64,000 nt of DNA from Curtobacterium sp. ER1/6 (GCF_001742745.1 NZ_MJAK01000005.1:1-64000); one strand, 5' to 3'. Counted from the stretch's first letter, positions 17,298-25,025 are shown. Program-made: numbers and translations. The notes: generated by a model from the sequence alone, not told the origin.

Positions 17298-18593
17298 GTG
17301 ATCGACACCGCACCCACCCCCACCACCGTGACGGCGCCGCCGCCCCGCATGGGCCGCAGCGCCTGGGGCCGCATCGCGATCTGCATCGTGCTCGCGCTGC
17401 CCGCCGTCGCCCTTGCTGTGGACGAGCACTGGCGCATCGGCGGCTTCGCGCCGGACCCGCTCGTCGACCTGCTCGTGTTCGGCGGCGCGGTCGTCGCCGC
17501 CTCGTTCCTGCTCGCCTGGGCGGCCGAGGCCGCACAGCAGGACATCTCCGGCGCGCTCGCCATCGCGATCCTCGCGCTCATCGCGGTGCTGCCCGAGTAC
17601 GCGGTCGACCTGTACTACGCGTTCCGGTCCGGCTCCGACCCGGCCTACGAGCAGTTCGCCGCCGCCAACATGACCGGCTCGAACCGGTTGCTGCTCGGGT
17701 TCGGCTGGCCGCTCGTCGTGATCATCTCGCTGCTCGTCGCCCGTCGGTACGTCCGGGCCGGCTCCCTGCCGGCATCGGCGACGAAGGTGCTGCAGCTCGA
17801 GCAGTCCTCGCGGCTGGACATCGGCTTCCTCGCCCTGCTCGCGGTCGTCGCGTTCCTCATCCCGCTGATGGGCTCGATCCCGCTCTGGTTCGGGTTCGTG
17901 CTGCTCGCCGCGTTCGTGGTGTACCTGTGGCGTGCGTCGAAGGTGTCGGACGACGACGGTGACGACGAGGAGATGGTCGGCACGGCGGGGAACATCGCCT
18001 CGATGCCACAGCGTGCGCGCCGTTGGACGATCGTCGCGCTCTTCGTCGTGGCGGCCGCGGTCATCCTGTCGTCGGCGGAGCCGTTCGCCGACGCGCTCGT
18101 CGAGTCCGGCAGCGCGCTCGGCATCGACAGCTACTTCCTCGTGCAGTGGCTCGCCCCGCTCGCGACCGAGGCCCCGGAGTTCATCGTCGCCGCCCTGTTC
18201 GCGCTGCGGGGGATGGGCGGGGCCGCGATCGGGACGCTCATCGCGTCGAAGGTCAACCAGTGGTCGCTGCTCGTCGGGTCGCTGCCGATCGCGCACGTGC
18301 TCGGCGGCGGGACCACGGGCGGCCTGCCGCTCGACGGGCGGCAGGTCGAGGAGTTCGTGCTCACCGCGTCGCAGACCGTGCTCGGCGTGGCGATCATCAT
18401 CGCGCTGCGGTTCCACCGGTGGTCGGCGATCGCGCTCGTGGCGCTGTTCGCCGTGCAGTTCGTGGTGACGGACACGAGCGGGCGGTGGGTGCTCAGCATC
18501 GTGCACCTCGTGCTGGCCGTCGTCGTGGCCTGGGTCCACCGCCGGGACATCGTGCCGACGCTCCGGGCGCCGTTCCGCCGACAGGCCGTCTGA
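17298..18593 (+). CDS. CaCA-family cation exchanger, probable Mn2+ exporter
   Basis: A 431-residue membrane protein with about eleven helices and two inverted alpha-repeats. Repeat one carries ILALIAVLPEYAVDLYYA and repeat two LAPLATEAPEFIVAALF followed by GTLIASKVNQWSLL; the paired acidic residues are the ion site of Na+/Ca2+ and H+/Ca2+ exchangers. A DDDGDDEE loop lies in the middle. The GTG start at 17298 has AAGGGA at 17285-17290. The Mn2+ riboswitch in the leader and the mntR gene directly downstream argue for Mn2+ rather than Ca2+ export; this is inference from context. Confidence 0.88.
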   Translation: MIDTAPTPTTVTAPPPRMGRSAWGRIAICIVLALPAVALAVDEHWRIGGFAPDPLVDLLVFGGAVVAASFLLAWAAEAAQQDISGALAIAILALIAVLPEYAVDLYYAFRSGSDPAYEQFAAANMTGSNRLLLGFGWPLVVIISLLVARRYVRAGSLPASATKVLQLEQSSRLDIGFLALLAVVAFLIPLMGSIPLWFGFVLLAAFVVYLWRASKVSDDDGDDEEMVGTAGNIASMPQRARRWTIVALFVVAAAVILSSAEPFADALVESGSALGIDSYFLVQWLAPLATEAPEFIVAALFALRGMGGAAIGTLIASKVNQWSLLVGSLPIAHVLGGGTTGGLPLDGRQVEEFVLTASQTVLGVAIIIALRFHRWSAIALVALFAVQFVVTDTSGRWVLSIVHLVLAVVVAWVHRRDIVPTLRAPFRRQAV

Positions 18594-18741
18594 CGGCGGG
18601 CTGACGGCGGCGGGCCCATGGCAGCTCTCCCCGAGTGGGCAGGACACGCCGTGTGCGCTCCGTCGAGCGGGCAGGACTCGTCGGGTCGGGTCGTCGAGCG
18701 TGACGGAAACGGCCCGTTCGGCGGGGGCGGGCGGGCGCCGG
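18594..18741. other. Convergent intergenic region, no clear hairpin
   Basis: The gap between the exchanger and mntR stops has repeated CGTCGAGCG words and the phrase GCAGGACACGCCGTGTGCG also seen near 2459. No open frame or convincing terminator is visible. Confidence 0.3.
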
Positions 18742-19431
18742 TCAGTCGTCGTCGGGGGCGAGCCAGATGGCGGCGGCCGCGGCGGCGGGCAGGTCGACGA
18801 GGGACTCCTCGCCGGCCGGGTCCCGCCGGGCGACGGCGACCACCCCGGCGTAGTCGCGGACCCGCTCCACGCGCAGGTGCGTCCCCAGCCCGACCCCGAG
18901 CTCGTCGAAGTAGCGCAGGAGCGCCGGGTCGTCGTCGGACACCCGGTCGACGACCCCGCAGCCGCCGGGCTCGATCGCCGCGAGCAGGGTCCCCGGCGAC
19001 GCGGGCACGGTGCCGTCGGCGGCCGGGATCGGGTCGCCGTGCGGGTCGTGCGTCGGGTGGCCGAGGTCGGCGTCGACCCGGTCGAGGAACGTCTCCGACA
19101 CGGTGTGCTCGAGTGCCTCGGCCTCGGTGTGCACCTCGTCCCACGAGTACCCGAGGCGCTGCACCAGGAACGTCTCGATGAGCCGGTGCCGTCGGACCAT
19201 CGCCACGGCGACCTGCTGCCCGAGTGGGGTGAGCACCACGCCGTAGTACGGGGTGTGCTCGATGAGGCCGTCGCGGTCGAGCTTCCGGAGGTTGCCCGAC
19301 ACCGTGGACGCCGAGACGCCGAGGGCTGCGGCGATGTCCCGCGTCGCGAGCCCCTGCCCGCCGCGCTCGGTCGACTTCCAGACGAGCTTCACGTAGTCCT
19401 CCGCCATCACGGACAGGGAGGGCAGGCGCAT
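18742..19431 (-). CDS. mntR: MntR/DtxR-family metal-dependent repressor
   Basis: A 229-residue regulator. The winged helix covers about 15-75 (IAAALGVSASTVSGNLRKLD). The dimerisation and metal domain has RRHRLIETFLVQRLG and ALEHTVSETFLDRVD with His/Glu ligands, then LGHPTHDPHGDPIP, and a C-terminal SH3-like (FeoA) domain ends the protein. Members bind DNA when loaded with Mn2+ or Fe2+. Convergence with a riboswitch-controlled exporter favours Mn2+. The ATG at 19431 lies in the first copy of a 62-bp tandem repeat and overlaps the stop of an upstream minicistron (TGATG). A shorter start at 19407 cannot be excluded and would put the repeats outside the gene. Confidence 0.88.
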   Translation of the reverse strand: MRLPSLSVMAEDYVKLVWKSTERGGQGLATRDIAAALGVSASTVSGNLRKLDRDGLIEHTPYYGVVLTPLGQQVAVAMVRRHRLIETFLVQRLGYSWDEVHTEAEALEHTVSETFLDRVDADLGHPTHDPHGDPIPAADGTVPASPGTLLAAIEPGGCGVVDRVSDDDPALLRYFDELGVGLGTHLRVERVRDYAGVVAVARRDPAGEESLVDLPAAAAAAIWLAPDDD

Positions 19432-19493
19432 CACGACACCGCCGTAGTGCAGTGTCCGCTCCGGGCCATCACGGACAGGGAGGGCAGGCGCAT
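19431..19493 (-). CDS. 20-codon minicistron in repeat copy 2
   Basis: It starts with ATG at 19493, encodes a peptide beginning MRLPSLSVMARSG and stops with TGA at 19433-19431, where the A is also the first base of the mntR ATG. TGATG overlaps commonly allow termination-reinitiation, so this frame would pass ribosomes to mntR. Whether the peptide itself matters is unknown. Confidence 0.45.
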   Translation of the reverse strand: MRLPSLSVMARSGHCTTAVS

Positions 19494-19555
19494 CACGACA
19501 CCGCCGTAGTGCAGTGTCCGCTCCGGGCCATCACGGACAGGGAGGGCAGGCGCAT
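19493..19555 (-). CDS. 20-codon minicistron in repeat copy 3, leaderless start
   Basis: It is identical in sequence to the next minicistron. Its ATG at 19555 lies 6 nt after TACCAT, matching the leaderless pattern of this genome, so it is the likely ribosome entry for the mntR message. It ends in TGATG at 19493. Confidence 0.45.
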   Translation of the reverse strand: MRLPSLSVMARSGHCTTAVS

Positions 19556-19561
19556 GCGTCA

Positions 19562-19571
19562 ATGGTACAAA
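19562..19571. promoter_or_regulatory. Overlapping divergent -10 boxes
   Basis: On the minus strand TACCAT (19567-19562) precedes the first minicistron ATG by six bases. On the plus strand TACAAA (19566-19571) precedes the CPBP GTG by six bases. The two hexamers share bases 19566-19567, so one bound regulator could control both directions. Confidence 0.45.
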
Positions 19572-19577
19572 CGGCAT

Positions 19578-20459
19578 GTGACCACGACAGCCCCCGACCG
19601 GCGTCGCCGCTGGCCGGTGCCGCCGTCGCTCCTGCTCGGCCTCGCCCCGCTCGTCGCCTTCGCGGCCGTCAGCGCCTGGCGCTCCCGGCCGAGCGACGAC
19701 TACGGCACGCTCGGGCAGACCGTCGACAGCGTCGTCCGGGCGCTCGTGCTGCCGGAGGGGATCGCGGTCCTCGTGCTCTGCGCGTACGTGACCGCACTGG
19801 GCTGGTGGCCGATCGCGACCGTCGACCGCGGCCGCACGGCGCTGCGGTGGACGCTCACCGCGCCGGTCCTCATCGCCGTCGTCTGCGTCGCACGGCTGCC
19901 GCTCGTCGACTGGGGAGCGCAGCCGGTCCGCTACTTCCTGCTGCTCGCCGTCGGGGTGCTGTTCGTCGGGGTGTTCGAGGAACTGCTGACCCGCGGGGTC
20001 CTCGTCGTCGGGCTCCGGCGCCGGCTGCCCGAGTTCGGGGTGTGGGTCGCCTCGTGCGTGCTGTTCGGGCTCCTGCACTTCCTCAACGTCCTGGCCGGGG
20101 CGGGTGTCGGCGTCACGGTCGTGCAGGTGGTCTTCGCGGCCTCGTTCGGCTCGACGCTGTACCTCGCCCGACGCCTCACCGGGAACCTGCTCGCGCCGGT
20201 GCTGCTCCACGGGTTCTGGGACTTCGGGTCCATCGCGGTCTCGGGCACCGTGCAGACGCAGGACCTGGCGCGCCTTGTGCCCGCCGGTGTCATCGGGCTG
20301 TTCGCCTTCGCCGTGCTGGCGCTCGGGGTCGTCGCCGGCGGCGTGGTCGCCTGGCGGGACGACCGGCCGCGTCGCCTGCGACGCCGGTGGCGGACGGTCC
20401 CGCCCATGGGGGCGGTCGCGGAGTCGGCGGGCGAGCCGCGCCTCCCGTCCGCCGTCTGA
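19578..20459 (+). CDS. CPBP-family intramembrane metalloprotease
   Basis: A 293-residue polytopic protein with the CPBP/Rce1-like (Abi) motifs EELLTRGVLVVGLRR, FGLLHFLNV and HGFWDFGS in successive helices, which supply the Glu and His residues of the membrane-embedded metal site. Bacterial members process membrane peptides or serve in bacteriocin immunity; the substrate here is unknown. The GTG at 19578 is preferred because of the TACAAA box 6 nt upstream; an ATG at 19554 is inside the repeat. Its promoter abuts that of mntR, so metal control is possible. The 3' end carries a half copy of the GGACGGGAGGC motif. Confidence 0.85.
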   Translation: MTTTAPDRRRRWPVPPSLLLGLAPLVAFAAVSAWRSRPSDDYGTLGQTVDSVVRALVLPEGIAVLVLCAYVTALGWWPIATVDRGRTALRWTLTAPVLIAVVCVARLPLVDWGAQPVRYFLLLAVGVLFVGVFEELLTRGVLVVGLRRRLPEFGVWVASCVLFGLLHFLNVLAGAGVGVTVVQVVFAASFGSTLYLARRLTGNLLAPVLLHGFWDFGSIAVSGTVQTQDLARLVPAGVIGLFAFAVLALGVVAGGVVAWRDDRPRRLRRRWRTVPPMGAVAESAGEPRLPSAV

Positions 20460-20506
20460 TCGTACAGGCGACGGCGGCGCTGCGAATGCCCACAGCCTGC
20501 GCCCCG

Positions 20507-20540
20507 GTTCACCCCCGCGTGGGGGACTGTTCGCCGTCCG
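20507..20540 (+). promoter_or_regulatory. Possible Pho-box direct repeats
   Basis: GTTCACCCCCG at 20507 and GTTCGCCGTCC at 20529 are 22 bp apart, two 11-bp turns, as in actinobacterial PhoP sites built from GTTCACC repeats. The middle 11-mer does not match. The downstream gene is a phosphatase, which makes phosphate control plausible. A TAGGTT box lies further down near 20565. Confidence 0.3.
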
Positions 20541-20621
20541 GCAACCACTCCTCCCTAGGTTCAGCCTGTTTCCAGACCGGAACTACAGGAAGGGGCGTCG
20601 CCCGCCGGGCGACCACCACAC

Positions 20622-22445
20622 ATGCGCAGATCCGCCCTCCGCGGAGTGACCGTCGCCGCCGTCGCGACCGCACTCGTCGTCGGGTCGCCGCTCGCCGCAC
20701 AGGCCGCGACGTACCCGAGCGACTCCACCAAGCCCGACCTCGTGTCGCTGCTGAACGGCTACGACCAGTACTGGACGTCGACCGGGAAGAACGACCTGCA
20801 CGGCACCGTGAACGACCCGGCGACCCTGGCGACGAACGACCGGCTCACGTCCTGGATCAACCAGCACGCGACGAAGGCGCAGCAGTTCACGGCCCTGCAG
20901 GACGCCGAGTACGACAACGCGACGAACACCGCCTACGACCAGTCCTTCACGGTCTCCGAGGGCCTCGGCGACGCGCTCAGCAAGCTGTTCGTGCAGGGAC
21001 GCGACGACGGCGACCTGCCGCTCGTCAACGCGCTCATCAACTCGTCGAACGGCACGAGCGGCGCCTACGTCGGCACCGGCGACGCGAAGGCCCACTACAG
21101 CTACCCGCGGCCGTACCTGCCGACCGACACCGCGGCGACGCTGCCCGCCGGTGACGACACGGCCAGCTGCAACCCGGCGACCGTGAACGCGTCGTCGCTC
21201 GCCGCGAACCGCACCGGCAAGGCCTGGGCGGACGCGAAGGGCAACCTCACGATCACGCGCGTGCCCGCGGTGACCGACACCACGCACCAGTTCTCGCCGA
21301 ACGACGTCGTGCTCGACGCCGGCTACGGCCAGAAGGGCATCTGCACCGGCGGCTCGTACCCCTCGGGCCACACGACGACGGCGTACCAGGCGGGCATCAC
21401 CCTCGCCACGCTCGTGCCGGAGCTCGCGCCGGAGATCCTCGCGCGTGCCTCCGAGGCCGGCAACGACCGGATCGTCCTCGGCGTGCACTACCCGCTCGAC
21501 ATCATGGGCGGCCGCATCGACGGCGAGGCCGCCCTGGCTGCCCGGTGGTCCGACACCCAGTACCGCACCGAGGTCCTCGAGCCGGCCCGCGCCGAGCTGA
21601 CGAAGTACCTCGAGGCGAAGTGCGGTGGCACCCTCGCCGACTGCATCGCGGCGGAGAAGCCGTACACCGACGACCCGTACGGTGGCCAGGCGATGCCCGG
21701 CGGCACGGCCCAGGTCGTCACCGACCGCGCCTCGGCCGCGAAGGTCTACCGCGAGCGCATGACCTACGGCTTCGCGAAGACCGGCACCGTCGGCCTGGCA
21801 CCGTCGGTCCCGACCGGCGCGTCGAACCTGCTGCTCTCGACCTTCCCGACCCTGACCGACGCGCAGCGCACCGCGGTGCTCGCGCAGACCGAGATCGCGT
21901 CGGGGTACCCCCTCGACCAGTCCGGCACAGCGAGCGGCTCGTGGGAGCGTCTCGACCTGGCCGCCGCCACGAGCGCGACCGTCGCGGTCGCCGCGGACGG
22001 CACCGCCACCGTGGTGTCCACCGGTGGTGACGCCCGCGTCGTCTCGGGTGTGCTGACCGCTCCCGAGGGCACCTCCGTCGAGGCCGGGAAGCCGATCGCC
22101 CTCGCCGGCACCGGTCTGCCCGCCGGAGCGACCCTCCAGGTCGTGCTGCGCTCCGACCCGGTCGTGGTCGGCACGTTGACCGTCGGGGCCGACGGCACCG
22201 CGTCCGGCTCGGTCACGGTCCCCGCGGGCACCACCGCGGGCGCGCACACGCTCGACCTGGTCGACGCGTCGGGTGCCTCGGTGCTCGTGTCGCCGCTCGC
22301 GATCACCGTGACGGCCGCGCCCGCCACGGGAGGCACCGGGACCGGCACCGGGACCGGCAGCACCGGCACCGGCGGGACCGGCACCGGGGCCGGCAGCACC
22401 GGCACCGTGCCGGCCGGCGTGCACCTGCCCGTCGTCAGCGGCTGA
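20622..22445 (+). CDS. Secreted class A-type (PAP2) acid phosphatase
   Basis: A 607-residue exported enzyme. The signal peptide ends near AAQAAT (residue 28). The PAP2 signature is complete: KAHYSYPRP (about 156-164), GGSYPSGHTT (about 243-252) and EAGNDRIVLGVHYPLDIMG (about 281-299), supplying Lys, two Arg, two His and the Asp of the phosphatase site. A C-terminal Ig-like domain (about 480-570) and a GTGTGTGST linker follow, and the protein ends LPVVSG. It probably releases phosphate from organic esters outside the cell. The same LPVV.G ending occurs in the protein at 35329. Two hairpins follow the stop. Confidence 0.92.
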   Translation: MRRSALRGVTVAAVATALVVGSPLAAQAATYPSDSTKPDLVSLLNGYDQYWTSTGKNDLHGTVNDPATLATNDRLTSWINQHATKAQQFTALQDAEYDNATNTAYDQSFTVSEGLGDALSKLFVQGRDDGDLPLVNALINSSNGTSGAYVGTGDAKAHYSYPRPYLPTDTAATLPAGDDTASCNPATVNASSLAANRTGKAWADAKGNLTITRVPAVTDTTHQFSPNDVVLDAGYGQKGICTGGSYPSGHTTTAYQAGITLATLVPELAPEILARASEAGNDRIVLGVHYPLDIMGGRIDGEAALAARWSDTQYRTEVLEPARAELTKYLEAKCGGTLADCIAAEKPYTDDPYGGQAMPGGTAQVVTDRASAAKVYRERMTYGFAKTGTVGLAPSVPTGASNLLLSTFPTLTDAQRTAVLAQTEIASGYPLDQSGTASGSWERLDLAAATSATVAVAADGTATVVSTGGDARVVSGVLTAPEGTSVEAGKPIALAGTGLPAGATLQVVLRSDPVVVGTLTVGADGTASGSVTVPAGTTAGAHTLDLVDASGASVLVSPLAITVTAAPATGGTGTGTGTGSTGTGGTGTGAGSTGTVPAGVHLPVVSG

Positions 22446-22472
22446 TCGTCGCGACGTCCTGACGGGACACCC

Positions 22473-22522
22473 CGCCGGACGGGAGGCGCGTGGCCAGGCC
22501 GCCACGCGCCTCCCGTTCGGCG
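22473..22522. terminator. GGACGGGAGGC-family palindrome, degenerate copy
   Basis: Arms CGCCGGACGGGAGGCGCGTGGC and its near complement (one mismatch) lie 27 bp after the phosphatase stop, in a convergent gap. Confidence 0.7.
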
Positions 22523-22532
22523 CTCCGCAGGA

Positions 22533-22600
22533 CGCAACCTCGGCGTCAGCGCGCAGCGCGGTACCGCTGCGAGGAACCGCCGACGTTGCGTGTTGCGGAG
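22533..22600. terminator. Second hairpin, relative of the 15169 element
   Basis: The right arm CGCTGCGAGGAACCGCCGACG matches the 15200-15224 arm; the left arm is degenerate. It stands directly beside the palindrome at 22473, so two repeat families lie in one gap. Confidence 0.5.
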
Positions 22601-22639
22601 CCGGGCGCGGACACGGGCGCGCGGCACGCGGTGCGTCCG

Positions 22640-23437
22640 CTAGAGCTCGACCTCGATCGGCTCGGGCCGGACGAGCTCGTGCACGCCCTGGATGACCTCG
22701 CTCGGGCGGAACGGGTAGCGGTCGATCTCGGCCTGGTCGCTGATGCCGGTCAGCACGAGCACGGTGTGGAGCCCCGCCTCGATGCCGGCCTGCACGTCGG
22801 TGTCCATGCGGTCGCCGATCATGCCCGTGTTCTCGGAGTGCGCCCCGATGCGGTTCATCGCCGACCGGAACATCATCGGGTTCGGCTTGCCGACGACGTA
22901 CGGCTGCTTGCCCGTGGCCTTCTCGATCATCGCGGCGATCGCACCGGTCGCGGGCAGCACGCCCTCGGCGCTCGGGCCCGTCGCGTCGGGGTTCGTCACG
23001 ATGAAGCGGGCACCGTCGCGGATCAGTCGGACGGCCTTCGTGATCGCCTCGAAGGAGTAGTTCCGCGTCTCGCCGACGACGACGTAGTCGGGTGCGGTCT
23101 CGGTCATGATGAACCCGGCCTCGTGCAGCGCCGTCGTCATGCCCGCCTCGCCGATCACGAACGCCGAGCCGCCGGGCATCTGCGAGCGGCAGAAGTCCGC
23201 CGTCGCGAGCGCCGACGTCCAGATGCGCTCCTCGGGCACGTGCAGCCCCGAGCCGCGGAGCCGGGCGCTGAGGTCACGCGGCGTGAAGATCGAGTTGTTC
23301 GTCAGGACGAGGAACTCGGTGCCCTCGTCGAGCCACTGCTGGATGAGCTCGGGAGCGCCCGGCAGCGCCTGGTTCTCGTGGACGAGCACGCCGTCCATGT
23401 CGGTCAGCCAGCACTCGACGTCGTCGCGGGTCGCCAT
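22640..23437 (-). CDS. HAD-IIA (NagD-like) sugar-phosphate hydrolase
   Basis: A 265-residue HAD phosphatase with nucleophile motif LTDMDGVLVHEN near residue 12, motif II VLTNNS near 45, the IIA cap in the middle and the metal motif MIGDRMDTDVQAG near 215. NagD-type enzymes hydrolyse nucleoside monophosphates and sugar phosphates. ATG 23437 starts just before the conserved core, with TACGCT 6 nt upstream. It is divergent from the TetR gene. Confidence 0.9.
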   Translation of the reverse strand: MATRDDVECWLTDMDGVLVHENQALPGAPELIQQWLDEGTEFLVLTNNSIFTPRDLSARLRGSGLHVPEERIWTSALATADFCRSQMPGGSAFVIGEAGMTTALHEAGFIMTETAPDYVVVGETRNYSFEAITKAVRLIRDGARFIVTNPDATGPSAEGVLPATGAIAAMIEKATGKQPYVVGKPNPMMFRSAMNRIGAHSENTGMIGDRMDTDVQAGIEAGLHTVLVLTGISDQAEIDRYPFRPSEVIQGVHELVRPEPIEVEL

Positions 23438-23443
23438 GGCCAC

Positions 23444-23449
23444 AGCGTA
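23444..23449 (-). promoter_or_regulatory. -10 box TACGCT of the HAD-IIA gene
   Basis: TACGCT, six bases, then ATG at 23437; no ribosome site. Confidence 0.5.
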
Positions 23450-23571
23450 CCGGGGGGTCTCGGAACGCCGCTGGCCGGGTGACCAGGGCGGCCTGGCCGA
23501 CCGGACACCGAACGGCACTCGGGTTTCGGCTACGGTTTTCGTCACACGTACCGGATCAAGGAGGCCTCGCC

Positions 23572-24228
23572 GTGCTGTACGACCCTGGCACCCCGTCCGC
23601 CGCACCCCGCCGTCGCGGACGGCCGAGGGTGCTCGACCGCCAGCAGGTCATCGACGCCGCGACGACCATAGCGAACGAGGACGGCCTCGACCGCCTGTCC
23701 TTCCGTGCCCTGGGCGCCCGGCTCGGCGTCGCCCCGATGACCGTGCACCGGACCATCGGTGGCCTCGACGACCTGCACGCCGAACTCGTACGGCGCACCG
23801 TCGACGAGTTCACCGCCACCTTCGTCTGGCCGGACGACTGGCGCTCGGTCGTCCGGGTCTTCGCCTGCACCTTCCGTGACCTCATGCGCACCCACCCCCT
23901 GGTGCTCGAGTCGCACAGCCGACGGGGACCGCTGACGTCCACCGAGTCGGACGCCGTCGTGGCGAAGGTCGTCGGCGCGCTGCACCGGGCGGGTCTGCCC
24001 GAGCGCGAGGCCATGTACGCGTTCTTCGTCGTCTACGACTTCGTCGTCGGGCACGCCGGCGTGCAGGTCGGCCGCGGGGACTCCGACGCGGCGCGGCCGG
24101 AGCGGCACCGGGTCGTCGCCGACGTCCTCGGCGAGCACTCCTACGACGAGCGGTTCGCGATCGGCCTCGACATCATCGTCGACGGACTCGCGGCCCGGGT
24201 GGCCGGGGCGGGCGGCGCGGGCGGCTGA
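23572..24228 (+). CDS. TetR-family regulator
   Basis: A 218-residue repressor. An Arg-rich N-terminal tail (PRRRGRPRVLDRQQ) leads into the HTH domain (about 20-65, LSFRALGARLGVAPMTVHRTI), followed by a helical ligand domain of the TetR_C type with a Gly/Ala-rich end. The GTG at 23572 follows AAGGAGG at 23558-23564. Ligand and targets are unknown; the divergent HAD gene 134 bp away and the trmH-like gene 53 bp downstream are candidates. Confidence 0.85.
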   Translation: MLYDPGTPSAAPRRRGRPRVLDRQQVIDAATTIANEDGLDRLSFRALGARLGVAPMTVHRTIGGLDDLHAELVRRTVDEFTATFVWPDDWRSVVRVFACTFRDLMRTHPLVLESHSRRGPLTSTESDAVVAKVVGALHRAGLPEREAMYAFFVVYDFVVGHAGVQVGRGDSDAARPERHRVVADVLGEHSYDERFAIGLDIIVDGLAARVAGAGGAGG

Positions 24229-24241
24229 GCGGTCACGTGCT

Positions 24242-24302
24242 CCGGACGGGAGGCGCGAGGCACGCGCCCTACGCTGGTCACGTGACCGAGCGCCTCCCGT
24301 CC
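24242..24302 (+). repeat. Split GGACGGGAGGC palindrome overlapping a gene start
   Basis: CCGGACGGGAGGCGCG (24242-24257) and CGCCTCCCGTCCG (24290-24302) are arms of the dispersed family, here separated by 32 bp that hold a TACGCT promoter and a GTG start. The right arm encodes the first residues of the TrmH protein. Confidence 0.7.
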
Positions 24303-25025
24303 GACCCCGTGGCCGAGCCGTCGGGACCGGACGCGGCCCGACCGGTGGCCGAGCCCGGCACCGCGCCGGCGCAGCCGGACCGTCCCGCTCCGGTCCTGCC
24401 GCCGACGCACGAGACCACCACGAACGGCGTCGGACCGCACCCCGAGCCGTGGCCGGACGACCCGCGGCTGGATCCCGAGCTCCTCGCGGCCGGGGACACC
24501 CGCAACGTCGTCGACCGGTTCCGGTACTGGTCGATGGACGCGATCGTCGCCGAGCTCGACACCCGCCGGCACTCCTTCGACGTCGCGATCGAGAACTGGC
24601 AACACGACCTGAACATCGGGTCGATCGTGCGGAGCGCCAACGCCTTCCTCGCGGGGACGGTGCACGTGATCGGTCGGCGGCGGTGGAACAAGCGCGGGGC
24701 GATGGTCACCGACCGCTACCAGCACGTCCGGTACCACCCCGACGTCGCCGCGTTCCTCGCGGCCATGCGGGAGGACGGCCGGCCGGTCGTCGCGGTCGAC
24801 AACACCCCGGGCGCCGAGCGGATCGAGACCGCGGCGATCCCGGAGCGGTGCGTGTTCCTGTTCGGGCAGGAGGGACCCGGACTCACCGACGAGGCCGTCG
24901 CCGGCGCGGACGCGCACCTCGAGATCACGCAGTTCGGGTCGACGCGGAGCATCAACGCGTCGGCCGCCGCGGCGATCGTCATGCACGCGTGGGTCGTGCA
25001 GCACGCGGAGCTGCCGGCCGACTGA
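24282..25025 (+). CDS. TrmH/SpoU-family RNA 2'-O-methyltransferase
   Basis: A 247-residue protein. The first 65 residues are Pro/Glu-rich and unconserved, partly encoded by a palindromic repeat. The SpoU domain (about 95-245) has the knot motifs ENWQHDLNIGSIVRSANAF, VFLFGQEGPGLTDEA and STRSINASAAAAIVMHAW, which bind S-adenosylmethionine. The target is a tRNA or rRNA nucleotide that cannot be fixed from sequence. GTG 24282 is 6 nt after TACGCT; the open frame reaches 24237 but that is upstream of the promoter box. Confidence 0.88.
   Translation: MTERLPSDPVAEPSGPDAARPVAEPGTAPAQPDRPAPVLPPTHETTTNGVGPHPEPWPDDPRLDPELLAAGDTRNVVDRFRYWSMDAIVAELDTRRHSFDVAIENWQHDLNIGSIVRSANAFLAGTVHVIGRRRWNKRGAMVTDRYQHVRYHPDVAAFLAAMREDGRPVVAVDNTPGAERIETAAIPERCVFLFGQEGPGLTDEAVAGADAHLEITQFGSTRSINASAAAAIVMHAWVVQHAELPAD

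Larger units (their letters stand above)
19404..19555. repeat. 62-bp tandem repeat, two full copies plus 28 bp
   Basis: Units at 19404-19465 and 19466-19527 are identical; the third copy stops after 28 bp at 19555. Read on the minus strand, each unit begins ATGCGCCTGCCCTCC, has an in-frame stop and ends in TGATG at the next copy. The repeat spans the mntR start and its whole 5' region. Confidence 0.97.

Noticed and set aside
19431-20210. A 260-codon minus-strand frame ending in the tandem repeat
   Set aside because: It is antisense to the CPBP protease; only its last 20 codons, the minicistron, are considered meaningful.
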